Made by a program: the position numbers and the translations under genes. The notes under the pieces were generated by a model. That model made no database searches, had not been told where the DNA came from, and worked only from the letters and a program-made list of their open reading frames with translations. A stretch of DNA of 64,000 nucleotides. It comes from Nostoc sp. CMAA1605 (GTDB lineage Bacteria; Cyanobacteriota; Cyanobacteriia; Cyanobacteriales; Nostocaceae). Shown one piece after another: positions 34,327 to 43,753 of the stretch (within the stretch, counting starts at the first letter, position 1; each line of letters starts with the position of its first letter). The stretch spans positions 1 through 64,000 of the forward strand of contig NZ_PJIZ01000008.1 of assembly GCF_021596505.1 (NCBI RefSeq), written 5' to 3'.

Positions 34327-34615
34327 AAGGTTGATTGGTGGATTGTTGACTGTTGATTTTAAACTTTAACAAAATTTAGGAATTTAACTCCTCAGCTTCT
34401 ATTAAGCCGCAAGTGTTGTGGTGTGGTCTCAAACCCGCCACAACACATAATTGTGTTAACGTTCCACTGGAAGCAAAGCTACGCGTAGCATCTCGTAGAG
34501 AAGCGTGACGAGAGCATCATTACGAATTGGTTTAACCTACTCTGCTCATAGAATTGTTTTGGTGCATGGGTGAATACCTATATAGCAGGTATAATCAAGT
34601 TTTACAAAAAAATCT
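34327..34615. repeat. Intergenic region with dispersed-repeat fragments
   Basis: No gene is seen. It contains GCAAAGCTACGCGTAGC and CTCGTAGAGAAGCGTGACGAG palindromic pieces of the type found repeatedly in this genome (also near 45480-45520). Confidence 0.45.
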
Positions 34616-35941
34616 ATGGTTGCGGCTAAAAGAGTTTATTTATTATTACTTTTGGGTTTAGCGATCGCTTTTCTCTTATCCTTATTCTTGAGCGTCGCCT
34701 TTGCTATTACTGTCACTCTCATCTTTGATATCGTTGTCCTGATTTTGATGGTGGTGGATGGTTTACGCGTCAAGCCTCTACGGGTGCAAATTACTCGTCA
34801 ACTACCGTCTCGCTTTTCCATTGGTAGAGATAACCCAGTAGTGCTAAATATCACATCTGAGAAAGCTAACGCCATCATTCAAATTCGTGACTATCACCCC
34901 TTAGATTTTGGTGCATCTAAATCTGTATTAAATACAACTGTTGCAGCTAATACTACTCAAGAGTTAACTTACACAGTTCACCCCACACAGCGCGGTGAAT
35001 TTGCTTGGGGAAATATTCAAGTCCGACAATTAAGTCCTTGGGGTTTAGCTTGGGATGATTGGCAAATTCGCCACGGTCTGACAGTCAAAGTTTACCCTGA
35101 TTTAATCGGACTGCGATCGCTCTCCATTCGTTTGACATTACAATCATCTGGTGCTATCCGCCAATCTCGACGATTAGGTATTGGCACAGAATTTGCAGAA
35201 TTACGCAACTATCGCACTGGTGATGATTTACGCTTAATTGATTGGAAGGCTACAGCAAGACGCGTCGGGACACATGGTAACACACCGCCTCTAGTGCGAG
35301 TCCTCGAACCAGAACAGGAACAAACTCTGTTAATCTTACTCGACAGAGGAAGATTGATGACCGCTAGAGTCAAAGGTTTGCAACGTTTTGACTGGGGTTT
35401 AAATGCAACCTTATCTCTGGCATTAGCGGGATTACACCGAGGCGATCGCGTGGGTGTAGGTGTATTTGATAACCAAATGCACACATGGATGCCACCAGAA
35501 AGAGGACAAAATCATTTAAATCAACTCATTGACCGGTTAACGCCTATTCAGCCAGTTTTATTAGAATCAGATTACTTGGGGGCTGTAACTCATGTAGTGC
35601 AGCAACAAACTAGGCGATCGCTAGTAGTAATTATTACAGACTTAGTTGATGCCACCGCCTCTACAGAACTCCTCGCCGCCCTCACACGACTAGCACCCCG
35701 CTATTTACCATTTTGCGTCACCTTAAGAGACCCCAAAGTAGATGATTTAGCCCATAGGTTTACAGATGATGTGACTCAAGCTTACACCCGTGCTGTAGCA
35801 TTAGATTTATTAGCACAGCGTCAAGTGGCTTTTGCCCAGTTAAAGCAAAAAGGCGTGTTGGTGTTAGATGCACCAGCTAATCAAATCAGTGACCAATTAG
35901 TAGAACGATATCTGCAACTAAAAGCTAAAAATCAACTCTAA
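34616..35941 (+). CDS. DUF58 domain-containing membrane protein
   Basis: This 441-residue protein has two adjacent N-terminal membrane spans (~6-50). A beta-rich region follows, then the DUF58 motif GTEFAELRNYRTGDDLRLIDWKATARR, here split over ~198-225, and a vWA-like C-terminal fold (LLILLDRGRLM, VVIITDLVDA). DUF58 proteins usually work with MoxR ATPases in metal insertion or envelope functions. No MoxR gene is adjacent. Confidence 0.88.
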   Translation: MVAAKRVYLLLLLGLAIAFLLSLFLSVAFAITVTLIFDIVVLILMVVDGLRVKPLRVQITRQLPSRFSIGRDNPVVLNITSEKANAIIQIRDYHPLDFGASKSVLNTTVAANTTQELTYTVHPTQRGEFAWGNIQVRQLSPWGLAWDDWQIRHGLTVKVYPDLIGLRSLSIRLTLQSSGAIRQSRRLGIGTEFAELRNYRTGDDLRLIDWKATARRVGTHGNTPPLVRVLEPEQEQTLLILLDRGRLMTARVKGLQRFDWGLNATLSLALAGLHRGDRVGVGVFDNQMHTWMPPERGQNHLNQLIDRLTPIQPVLLESDYLGAVTHVVQQQTRRSLVVIITDLVDATASTELLAALTRLAPRYLPFCVTLRDPKVDDLAHRFTDDVTQAYTRAVALDLLAQRQVAFAQLKQKGVLVLDAPANQISDQLVERYLQLKAKNQL

Positions 35942-36083
35942 TGTGGGCGTTGCTGAACCCAGATACAAGGGACTTCCAACTAAAAAAATATACAATTGCT
36001 GTGGTAAGCAGGGGGGCAGGGAGCAGGGGGAAATCACAATATTCTCTCTCGGAAATCGGATAACTTATTTTTTGGAAGCCCCC

Positions 36084-36118
36084 AATTCCCCATGCCCCAT
36101 GCCCCATGCCCCATGCCC
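36084..36118 (+). repeat. CCCCATG heptamer repeat before cbiG-cobJ
   Basis: Four to five tandem CCCCATG units end 7 bp before the chosen start codon. They supply extra in-frame ATGs that extend the frame to 36092. Confidence 0.8.
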
Positions 36119-36124
36119 AAGTCT

Positions 36125-37813
36125 ATGAACAAGATTGCACCCGCCATTATCGTTTTAAGCCAAAATAGCGTAGCATTAGCCCGTAAACTGACCAGCATTT
36201 TACCAGGGGCGATAATTCACGGTTTAGCAGGTCGTACCTCTGGGGTAGATGTCAGCTTTACGAATTTTGGCAACACACTGCGAGAATTATTTGCCCAAGG
36301 AAAACCATTAATTGGAATTTGTGCGGCGGGTATTCTCATTAGAACCCTAGCCCCGTTAATTTCCGATAAACGTCAAGAACCGCCAGTATTAGCTGTGGCT
36401 GAAGATGGTAGCGCGGTTGTCCCTTTGTTGGGGGGACTCAACGGCGTTAATGACTTGGCGCGGCGGGTGGCTGAGGTATTAAATACCCAAGCTGCAATTA
36501 CTACCACAGGGGATATTCGTTTTCGCACAGCTTTACTATCTCCTCCCCCTGGCTATCATTTAGCAAACCCAGAAGATGCCAAGAAATTTATTTCCGATTT
36601 GTTAGCCGGGGCGCAAGTCAAGCTAGAAGGAACAGCACCTTGGTTAAGTAATAGTCAGTTACCGATTAATCCTGAAGGGAATTTAACAATTCGAGTCACG
36701 GAAAACTGTGTGAATTCTACAGTCGATTGTCTGGTATATCATCCCCAAACCGTAGCGATCGCCATTGACCACGCCGATGTTACTCTAGAGACAATACAAG
36801 AATTACTCACCAATGCCAATATTGCCCCCGCATCTATCGCTGGGATATTTGCACCCATCACCATCGCATCTCACCCCATTATTCACACCTTAGTTAATAC
36901 TTATGGCGTACCGGCGCGCTTTTTCCCTAGCCATCAACTAGCTGAAAATATCGCCTTAGCCGCTACAGGTAAAGATGGTCAGTTAATTGTTCAATCATCG
37001 CATATAGCGATCGCCATCTCTCCCCAACCCCTTGACCCTGAGACTATCGGTCAACCCCAAGGTAGGTTAGCAATTATCGGTACAGGCCCCGGTAGTTCTC
37101 AATGGATGTCACCAGAAGTCAAAGAAATCCTCAAATCTGCCACCGACTTAGTAGGCTATAAAACTTATCTAGATTTAGTCGGTGCTTTAGCAGTTGGTAA
37201 ACAACGTCACGAGTCAGACAACCGCGAAGAAATTGCGCGGGCAACAATAGCACTAGATTTAGCTGCTAGCGGACGTTATGTGGTAGTAGTATCCTCCGGC
37301 GACCCTGGTATTTATGCAATGGCGGCGGCTGTATTTGAAGTCCTCGACCTCCACCACAAACCCGAATGGAACACCATTGATATTCACGTCGCACCAGGAA
37401 TTTCTGCCATGCAAGCCGCCGCCGCCACCATTGGCGCACCTTTAGGACATGATTTTTGTGCGATTTCCCTATCAGATATTTTGAAGCCTTGGTCAGTCAT
37501 TACACAACGCATTACCGCCGCCGCTCAAGCTGATTTTGTTATCGCTTTTTACAATCCCGTTTCCAAAGAACGCACTTGGCAATTAGCCGCAGCCAGAGAT
37601 ATTCTACTGCAATATAGAAAACCTCATACACCCGTAGTTTTAGGACGCAATCTCGGCAGACCAGGACAAAGTGTCAAAGTCATCACCCTAGACCAGTTAG
37701 CACCAGAAGTTGCTGATATGCGAACAGTGATTATCGTTGGTTCAAGTCAAACTAGAATGATTAACCGCCACAACGGTGATGTCTACGTTTATACACCTCG
37801 TCGCTACCAATAA
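36125..37813 (+). CDS. cobJ: CbiG-CobJ fusion: cobalamin biosynthesis, precorrin-3B C17-methyltransferase
   Basis: This ~562-residue protein makes two steps of corrin ring contraction. Residues 1-~310 are CbiG-like (GLAGRTSGVDVSF, GICAAGILIRTLAPL, LLGGLNGVNDLA), which opens the lactone. Residues ~320-562 are the S-adenosylmethionine-dependent CobJ/CbiH domain (IIGTGPGSSQWMSPEV, VSSGDPGIYAMA, GISAMQAAAA). The start MNKIAPAI at 36125 is preferred, because the extra MPHAPCPMPKS comes from heptamer repeats. It is a single gene and the fusion is common in cyanobacteria. Confidence 0.93.
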   Translation: MNKIAPAIIVLSQNSVALARKLTSILPGAIIHGLAGRTSGVDVSFTNFGNTLRELFAQGKPLIGICAAGILIRTLAPLISDKRQEPPVLAVAEDGSAVVPLLGGLNGVNDLARRVAEVLNTQAAITTTGDIRFRTALLSPPPGYHLANPEDAKKFISDLLAGAQVKLEGTAPWLSNSQLPINPEGNLTIRVTENCVNSTVDCLVYHPQTVAIAIDHADVTLETIQELLTNANIAPASIAGIFAPITIASHPIIHTLVNTYGVPARFFPSHQLAENIALAATGKDGQLIVQSSHIAIAISPQPLDPETIGQPQGRLAIIGTGPGSSQWMSPEVKEILKSATDLVGYKTYLDLVGALAVGKQRHESDNREEIARATIALDLAASGRYVVVVSSGDPGIYAMAAAVFEVLDLHHKPEWNTIDIHVAPGISAMQAAAATIGAPLGHDFCAISLSDILKPWSVITQRITAAAQADFVIAFYNPVSKERTWQLAAARDILLQYRKPHTPVVLGRNLGRPGQSVKVITLDQLAPEVADMRTVIIVGSSQTRMINRHNGDVYVYTPRRYQ

Positions 37814-37967
37814 TCTCCCCAATCCCAGAAAAAGTAAAAAGTAAAAAGGCAAAAGAATCTTTTCCCTTCTTTTTACCTTTTACCTTTTACCTTTATCCCT
37901 AATACCAATTCTCCAAAATTCGGCAACAGATGCAAAGCTTGAAACCCAGATATTATCTGACTTTCTT

Positions 37968-38043
37968 AATTGCGTTAGCGTAGCGGGACGCAGTCCATTG
38001 CGAATTGCGTTAGCGTAGCGGGACGAAGTCCATTGCGAATTGG
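37968..38043. repeat. Direct repeat of GCGTTAGCGTAGCGGGACG unit
   Basis: AATTGCGTTAGCGTAGCGGG followed by a GTCCATTGCG segment occurs twice in tandem. It lies directly after the stop of the peptide permease gene and recurs inverted at 58087-58200 and partially at 13370-13436. The upstream gap 37814-37967 also carries AAAGTAAAAAGG/CCTTTTACCTTT arms that could terminate cbiG-cobJ. Confidence 0.65.
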
Positions 38044-38045
38044 TA

Positions 38046-39245
38046 TTATCTTTGCAAACTCCGAGGATCAAGAGCATCTCTTAAACCATCACCTAGCAAA
38101 TTAAACGCCAAAACTGTGACGATAATTAGCAAAGCTGGAGGCCAAATTAACCAAGGTTGCAGTACCAAAATAGAAGCATTACTAGCTAAAGACAGCATAT
38201 TTCCCCAGGATGGGTCAGGTTGCTGAATACCCAAACCAATCAAACTGAGTATTGCTTCTGAACCAATAAAACTGGGAACTGCCAAAGTAGCAGAGATAAT
38301 TATATATGTAGCTGTTTGTGGCAAAACATGACGGATAATAATATATATCGGCTTACCACCCATAGCTCTTGCTGCTTGCACAAATTCCCGTTCTTTTATC
38401 GATAGAACTTGTCCCCGAATCACCCTTGCTAAACCAGCCCAGCTAATCACAGAAGTAATCAAAACAATCAATAAAAATCTTTGACTGCTGCTTAAACCAC
38501 TGGGTAAAACTGCACCTAGCGTAACTAATAGATAAATACTGGGGAAAGTCATCAGCACTTCTGCTATCCGCATAATGACGCTATCAGTCAAACCTCCGAA
38601 ATAGCCAGAAATACCACCGATTAACAAACCTAGAGGGAAGGTAAAAATTACTCCAATAATCCCAATAAATAAACTAATGCGTCCGCCATACAATAGACGG
38701 CTGAGTTGGTCGCGTCCTGGTTCATCAGTGCCTAAAATGTTGATTTTGGCTTCTCCATCTGCACCAAACAAGTGCCAATTTAAAGGTATACCAGGAATAA
38801 TAGTAAAGTCATCCCATTTTGAAGGTAGTGGTACACTCAACCGGAACAGCCGAGATTTTTTAGTCGGTATACCAGGGATAATGGTAGTTTTTTCCCATGT
38901 CGAGGGTAGTGGTAGGCTCAACTGAAACAGTCGATATTCAGCACCAGAAACAAAGAAACGCACAGGAGAAGGCTTTGTGTAGTCTACAATTAATTGGCGA
39001 TCGCCTGTTTCTAAATTCGTATCTCCCTGGGTTGTCGGATAAATGTGGGGGCCAATAAACTTACCCGATGTTTTATCAACCCAATAAATCCGCGTCGGTG
39101 GTAATAGCGAACCATTAGGCTGTGAAGCATAGGGGTTATAAGGGGCGATAAAATCAGCAGCAATTACTGCCATATAGAAAATCAACAGCACAACTGCCCC
39201 AAATCGCGCCAAAGGATTTTTCTGAAGTCTTCGCCACCAATTCAT
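38046..39245 (-). CDS. Peptide/nickel-type ABC transporter permease (DppC/OppC-like)
   Basis: This 399-residue permease of the Dpp/Opp importer family has an N-terminal span (FGAVVLLIFYMAVIAADFIAP), a long periplasmic loop and a five-span core. The ATPase-contact EAA loop is FVQAARAMGGKPIYIIIRHVLP, and the end is NLLGDGLRDALDPR. It is ~100 residues longer than typical DppC. Residues 105-131 and 132-156 are a tandem duplication (RLFQLSLPLPS.W... / RLFRLSVPLPS.W...), period 81 bp. No partner permease, ATPase or binding protein is adjacent, which is usual for scattered cyanobacterial peptide importers. Confidence 0.9.
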   Translation of the reverse strand: MNWWRRLQKNPLARFGAVVLLIFYMAVIAADFIAPYNPYASQPNGSLLPPTRIYWVDKTSGKFIGPHIYPTTQGDTNLETGDRQLIVDYTKPSPVRFFVSGAEYRLFQLSLPLPSTWEKTTIIPGIPTKKSRLFRLSVPLPSKWDDFTIIPGIPLNWHLFGADGEAKINILGTDEPGRDQLSRLLYGGRISLFIGIIGVIFTFPLGLLIGGISGYFGGLTDSVIMRIAEVLMTFPSIYLLVTLGAVLPSGLSSSQRFLLIVLITSVISWAGLARVIRGQVLSIKEREFVQAARAMGGKPIYIIIRHVLPQTATYIIISATLAVPSFIGSEAILSLIGLGIQQPDPSWGNMLSLASNASILVLQPWLIWPPALLIIVTVLAFNLLGDGLRDALDPRSLQR

Positions 39246-39365
39246 AGTTTTTAGTTATTAGTCATTAGTTATTAGTCATTAGTTAAGGGTGAATAGTCGA
39301 TATAGTCAAGGGGCAAGACGTAAACTTTTTCCCCATTCACCCCACGAATTTTAGATTGACTAACT

Positions 39366-40235
39366 CTACAATTGCTCAACTAATAATCTTTGTTCTTCCT
39401 GAATTTTTTCGTGTTCTACCACAAATACATTAGAGTAGAGATTGGCAATAATTTGCTTGCCTTGCTGCGTCAAAGATAAATAGCGCAATCCATCTGTAAT
39501 GTAAGGGTGAACTCCATTCCAATAGAATTTAGCGTAATTGTTGCGTAAATCGGCAGGTGTTTTATAACCTAAAACTTTACTCACCCCAGTCTCTTCAAAT
39601 TCATAAAACAAAGAGGTGATTTTCTTCAAATAACGGGGGTCACTTAATTGTCCAATTAAATCAGCAGCACGCACCAATCCCGCAAAGCTCGTTGTATCTT
39701 GATGATCCTCTGCTGTAGGAACAGGAAATCTCGTCAATTCAATATTACTTTTAATTACTTCAGCATCTATGAGCTTATGTCCGCCAAAACGCTCATCAAT
39801 AAACAACTTAGCCCTATCTACATGATAGGGAGTCAGACTAGCATCAGAAGCCCCAGGCGGGAGGGAAATCATTCTGCCATTTTTGCCTGTAGAATATAAG
39901 CCTTTGTTTTCTTGGTCTTGTCGGCAAACTCCCTTAACATAGCCAATATCATGACACAGCAAGGAAATAATGAAGTGTAACCAATCTTCACTAGAAACCC
40001 CACCCTCGCGGATATGCTTACCGCGTAAAATTTCCTGCCCTACCAGAGTTACCAGTATAGAATGTTCAACATTATGATAGAGGGCATCACTGTTGGCTAT
40101 GTTTTCTAACGCCATGTTACCTGCCCAAGCAATGATATCTTCATACTCATTTTTGAAACAGCCGTATGTCCGGCTGTAACCTTCTCTAATTTGTCTGACA
40201 AAAGCATCAATTAAAATTTCAGTGGCGTTGAACAT
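39366..40235 (-). CDS. HD-domain metal-dependent phosphohydrolase
   Basis: This 289-residue protein has an HD-type metal site: H54/H58 in YHNVEHS, H95-D96 in LLCHDIGY and a distal Asp in RAADLIGQLSD. HD enzymes remove phosphate from nucleotides or cyclic nucleotides; the substrate is not evident. It is cytosolic and a single gene. The gap to the permease gene holds TAGTCATTAGT tandem units (39247-39285). Confidence 0.82.
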   Translation of the reverse strand: MFNATEILIDAFVRQIREGYSRTYGCFKNEYEDIIAWAGNMALENIANSDALYHNVEHSILVTLVGQEILRGKHIREGGVSSEDWLHFIISLLCHDIGYVKGVCRQDQENKGLYSTGKNGRMISLPPGASDASLTPYHVDRAKLFIDERFGGHKLIDAEVIKSNIELTRFPVPTAEDHQDTTSFAGLVRAADLIGQLSDPRYLKKITSLFYEFEETGVSKVLGYKTPADLRNNYAKFYWNGVHPYITDGLRYLSLTQQGKQIIANLYSNVFVVEHEKIQEEQRLLVEQL

Positions 40236-40672
40236 ATCAGTTACTTGGGTTCGATAGCAATTATTTAAAGTTTTTTACAAACAGCATCTTCAGGATATTC
40301 CTGGAGAGGATTGTCAGAATCTATATTTATCTTGCATTATCCATATTCCATTGTTATTGACTAGATGAGTGTGATCTCAAAACCAAGAGTATGTGACTTA
40401 AATGATTATGATTGATTGACAAAAATATAAGGTTTATTCTGCTGAGGTATCACCGTGTAAATACGGTTATTATTTTATTTTATAAATAAAATTAATACTA
40501 TCATATATGATGGCTATAGTGGCAGTTATTACAGCCAGATCGTCCATAATTATCGGATGTTTAATATTTTGTGACTTAAATTAATATGTTTTGATTAATT
40601 GTGAAGATACTGATATTATTTGTGACTAAAGTCTGACATCGCTAAATGATTTGATTTTCCGCATTCAAAATG
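40236..40672. other. AT-rich intergenic region, no gene seen
   Basis: About 440 bp between the HD gene and the tRNA. It is AT-rich with short inverted stretches (TTATTTTATTTTATAAATAAAAT) but no open frame of quality. It marks the left edge of the defence island. Confidence 0.45.
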
Positions 40673-40701
40673 TTACGACTCCTGTAAGCTTATGCTATAC
40701 T
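40673..40701 (+). promoter_or_regulatory. Likely promoter of tRNA-Gly
   Basis: TTACGA (40673-40678) and TATACT (40696-40701) are separated by 17 bp, 19 bp before the mature tRNA. The -10 match is good and the -35 match is poor. Confidence 0.45.
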
Positions 40702-40720
40702 TACTAGTACCTTAAGTTAC

Positions 40721-40792
40721 GCGGGTGTAATTCAGTGGTAGAATGTCACCTTCCCAAGGTGAACGTCGTGGGTTCGAGTCCCATCGCCCGCT
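40721..40792 (+). tRNA. tRNA-Gly (anticodon CCC)
   Basis: A 72-nt cloverleaf: acceptor GCGGGTG with CGCCCGC, anticodon stem TCACC/GGTGA with loop TTCCCAA (anticodon CCC), T-arm GTGGG-TTCGAGT-CCCAT, discriminator T. CCA is not encoded. It reads GGG codons. It stands directly before the restriction-modification island, a common kind of integration spot, though I found no second copy of its 3' end. Confidence 0.95.
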
Positions 40793-40987
40793 TTGAAAAA
40801 AATCATTATTCTGTGGGCATTTCCAGCATTTAGCCTGCAAATATAGTATTAAATATTATCACGATCGCCGGAGGCTGAAGCTTCTCTGTAAGACGCTACG
40901 TAAAAAGCGATCGCAATCTCTGCAATGATATTAGTGAGCATGATTTGGGAACGCGGTAAACTGGATATTCTTTACTGAAAATTCCTA

Positions 40988-43204
40988 ATGGTGGCAAGTA
41001 TAGAAAGTTCTACTAATCAAGAGTTAGTCGGTTTTATCTGGAGCATTGCTGATAAACTGCGTGGCCCATACCGTCCACCCCAGTACCGCCGGGTGATGTT
41101 ACCTTTAATTGTGTTGCGTCGGTTGGATGCTGTCTTGGAACCCACTAAGCAAGCGGTGTTAGAGGCGAAGGCGAAATATGCGGCGATGGGTTTAGAGGGG
41201 GAAGCATTTGAAAAGGCGATCGCTAAAGTTGCCATTGGAGGCGATCGCCAGCAGCCGTTGTATAATCTCAGTGAATTTACCTTTCAAAAATTATTAGGTG
41301 ATGCGGATGGGATTGCCAGTAATTTAAGGGCTTATATTAATAGTTTCTCCCCCAGAGCTAGGGATATTTTCGAGAAATTTGATTTTGATAGTGAAATTCA
41401 AAAGCTCGATGAAAGTAATCGGTTATATCTAGTTATTAAAGAGTTTTGTAAGCCAGATATTGATTTATCTCCCGCTAGGCTTTCTAATTTGCAAATGGGT
41501 TATCTATTTGAGGAATTAGTCAGGAAATTTAACGAACAAGCCAATGAAGAAGCAGGAGATCACTTTACCCCCCGTGAAGTAATTCGGTTGATGGTAAATC
41601 TGGTTTTTTGTGATGAGCAGGATATCTTTAAGCAAGGGATTTATCGCACAGTATATGACCCCACCGCCGGAACAGGGGGAATGTTATCTGTCGCGGAGGA
41701 ATATATTAAAAAGCAAAATACAGCAGCGAATTTAGGGTTATTTGGGCAAGAATATAACCCTGAATCTTATGCAATTTGCTGTTCTGATTTACTGATCAAA
41801 GATGAGCCGATTAATCATCTGGTTTATGGCGATACATTAGGAGTAAAAAACGCCAAAAGCAAGAGTAATAACTTTTTACCTTATGATGGTCATCCTGATA
41901 AACAATTTCATTATATGTTGGCTAATCCGCCCTTTGGGGTGGAATGGAAACCAGAAGAAGATTTTATTAAAGATGAGTATGAAAATTTAGGATTTAAAGG
42001 GCGTTTTGGGGCTGGTTTACCGCGCATCAATGATGGTTCATTGTTGTTTTTGCAACACATGATATCGAAAATGCACTTACCGCCAGAGGTGGGGGGTGAT
42101 GGTTCGCGGATTGCCATTGTATTTAATGGTTCGCCTTTATTTACAGGGGACGCGGGGAGTGGGGAAAGTAATATTCGCCGTTGGATTATTGAAAATGACT
42201 GGCTTGATGCGGTGGTGGCGTTACCTGATCAGATGTTTTATAATACTGGAATTTTTACTTATATTTGGTTGGTAACAAATAAAAAAGCTGCCCATCGTCG
42301 GGGAAAGGTGCAGTTAATTGATGGTACGCGCCATTTCCAGAAGATGAAAAAGAGTTTGGGTAATAAACGCAATGAATTATCCCCAGAACATATTGCGGAA
42401 GTTGTGCGGTTGTATGGGGATTTTGAGCATAATGATATTAGTGAAGTAGAGTCAGAGGGGGAGACACAAAAGCGGGTTTGCTCGAAGATTTTTGATAATC
42501 ATAAGTTTGGCTTTCTTAAAATTACCGTAGAGCGTCCCTTACGGTTAAATTTTCAGGCGAGTGAGGAACGTTTGGCGAGGTTATCTGAACAAAAAGCGTT
42601 TCAGGATTTAGCAACCAGTAAGAAGCGTAAAGATGCGAAGGTACAACAGTTAGAAATTGAGATGGGTGAAAATCTGCAAAATCAAATTATTGATGCTTTG
42701 CAGAAGTTGGATGCGGGTAAACTTTATATGTCGCGTAGTGAGTTTGAAAAAGACTTAAATCGGGTGTTAAAAAATACCGGATTAGGTTTAAAAGCCCCTG
42801 TGAAAAAGGCGATTTTATCAGCCTTGGGAGAGACAGATACAGAAGCGGAAATTTGCCGAGATGCGAAGGGAAATCCTGAACCGGATAGTAATTTGCGGGA
42901 TACGGAAATTGTCGCTTTACCTGATGATATTACCTTGCCATTACCGTTGGGTTATGACAAGGATGCAGATGTAAATGAGTTGGTTAAGTTGGTAAAGGGG
43001 CATTGTGAGGAGTATTTAAAAGCGGAAGTATTGCCCCATGTTCCTGATGCTTGGATTGATTTTGATAAGACTAAAGTAGGGTATGAGATTCCGTTAAATC
43101 GTCATTTTTATGTGTATCAGCCGCCTCGTCCTTTAGATGAGATTGAGAATGATATTAAGTCTTTGGAAGCAGATATTATGGCGATGCTGGGGGAAGTAGT
43201 TTAA
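40988..43204 (+). CDS. hsdM: Type I restriction-modification system, methyltransferase subunit M
   Basis: HsdM adds a methyl group to adenine N6 in the sequence chosen by HsdS and forms M2S and R2M2S complexes. The 738-residue protein has an N-terminal HsdM helical domain (ELVGFIWSIADKLRGPY), the AdoMet motif DPTAGTGGM near residue 227, and the catalytic NPPFG near 312. A ~240-residue C-terminal extension (SEERLARLSEQKAF..., PLNRHFYVYQPPRPLDEIENDI) makes it longer than the ~500-residue E. coli protein. It is the first gene of an interrupted hsdM-hsdS-hsdR unit. Confidence 0.94.
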   Translation: MVASIESSTNQELVGFIWSIADKLRGPYRPPQYRRVMLPLIVLRRLDAVLEPTKQAVLEAKAKYAAMGLEGEAFEKAIAKVAIGGDRQQPLYNLSEFTFQKLLGDADGIASNLRAYINSFSPRARDIFEKFDFDSEIQKLDESNRLYLVIKEFCKPDIDLSPARLSNLQMGYLFEELVRKFNEQANEEAGDHFTPREVIRLMVNLVFCDEQDIFKQGIYRTVYDPTAGTGGMLSVAEEYIKKQNTAANLGLFGQEYNPESYAICCSDLLIKDEPINHLVYGDTLGVKNAKSKSNNFLPYDGHPDKQFHYMLANPPFGVEWKPEEDFIKDEYENLGFKGRFGAGLPRINDGSLLFLQHMISKMHLPPEVGGDGSRIAIVFNGSPLFTGDAGSGESNIRRWIIENDWLDAVVALPDQMFYNTGIFTYIWLVTNKKAAHRRGKVQLIDGTRHFQKMKKSLGNKRNELSPEHIAEVVRLYGDFEHNDISEVESEGETQKRVCSKIFDNHKFGFLKITVERPLRLNFQASEERLARLSEQKAFQDLATSKKRKDAKVQQLEIEMGENLQNQIIDALQKLDAGKLYMSRSEFEKDLNRVLKNTGLGLKAPVKKAILSALGETDTEAEICRDAKGNPEPDSNLRDTEIVALPDDITLPLPLGYDKDADVNELVKLVKGHCEEYLKAEVLPHVPDAWIDFDKTKVGYEIPLNRHFYVYQPPRPLDEIENDIKSLEADIMAMLGEVV

Positions 43205-43218
43205 GGATTACAATAAAT

Positions 43219-43300
43219 GTAGGGTGTGTTATCGCGCCAGCGTAACGCACCGTAAATCTCTGGCGGTGCGTTAGGATTATCGTCAATAACACACCCTACG
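43219..43300. repeat. GTAGGGTG-type palindromic repeat
   Basis: GTAGGGTGTGTTAT at the left and ATAACACACCCTAC at the right are inverted, with an inner GTAACGCACCG / CGGTGCGTTA palindrome. It is related to elements at 47609-47758 and 48074-48187 and lies right after hsdM. Confidence 0.75.
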
Positions 43301-43343
43301 AGATTAATAAAATAAAGATGTAGATTCGAGAGATTTTAAGGTT

Positions 43344-43649
43344 ATGCAAATCACAATTGATTTACCAGATAAATTAGCAGAAAAGATACAAGAACAATGG
43401 GGTAATTTATCACAAAAGATAATTGCAAGCCTTGTATTAGATGCTTTTCTAGAAGGTTTGATTGATTTTGATGAGCTAAAAGAGATACTTAATTTTTCAT
43501 CTGATGATGAATTAAAGGAGTTTTTTAGACAAAAAAATATGCTTCATACTTCGGGTATCATTAATTTAGCTGGTACTTGTCCTGAGCTTGAATTGATAGA
43601 AGATGATTTAGCAATGGATGATGATTTAAACGGTGTTTTTGATGAGTGA
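43344..43649 (+). CDS. Small antitoxin-like protein (UPF0175-like N-terminus)
   Basis: This 101-residue acidic protein begins MQITIDLPDKLAEKIQEQWG and continues SQKIIASLVLDAFLEGLIDFDELKEIL, a beta strand plus helices as in UPF0175/RHH-like antitoxins of cyanobacteria. The C-terminal half is acidic (LIEDDLAMDDDLNGVF). No toxin gene follows; the next gene is hsdS. It may be an orphan antitoxin or a regulator of the restriction operon. Confidence 0.55.
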   Translation: MQITIDLPDKLAEKIQEQWGNLSQKIIASLVLDAFLEGLIDFDELKEILNFSSDDELKEFFRQKNMLHTSGIINLAGTCPELELIEDDLAMDDDLNGVFDE

Positions 43650-43657
43650 GAATAGAT

Positions 43658-43729
43658 GTAGGTTGGGTTAAGCGCAGCGCAACCCAACAATTTCGAGGTG
43701 TTGGGTTTCCTTACGTCAACCCAACCTAC
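43658..43729. repeat. Palindromic GTAGGTTGG-type interspersed repeat
   Basis: GTAGGTTGGGTTAAGCG at the left and CGTCAACCCAACCTAC at the right are inverted, with inner AACCCAAC/GTTGGGTTT. It lies between the antitoxin-like gene and hsdS. Confidence 0.75.
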
Positions 43730-43753
43730 AACGAAGGGAGTTAAAGGAGAATA

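Noticed and set aside
40721-40792. tRNA-Gly as an attachment site for an integrated island
   Set aside because: I found no second copy of the tRNA 3' end downstream and no integrase gene, so integration is not supported.
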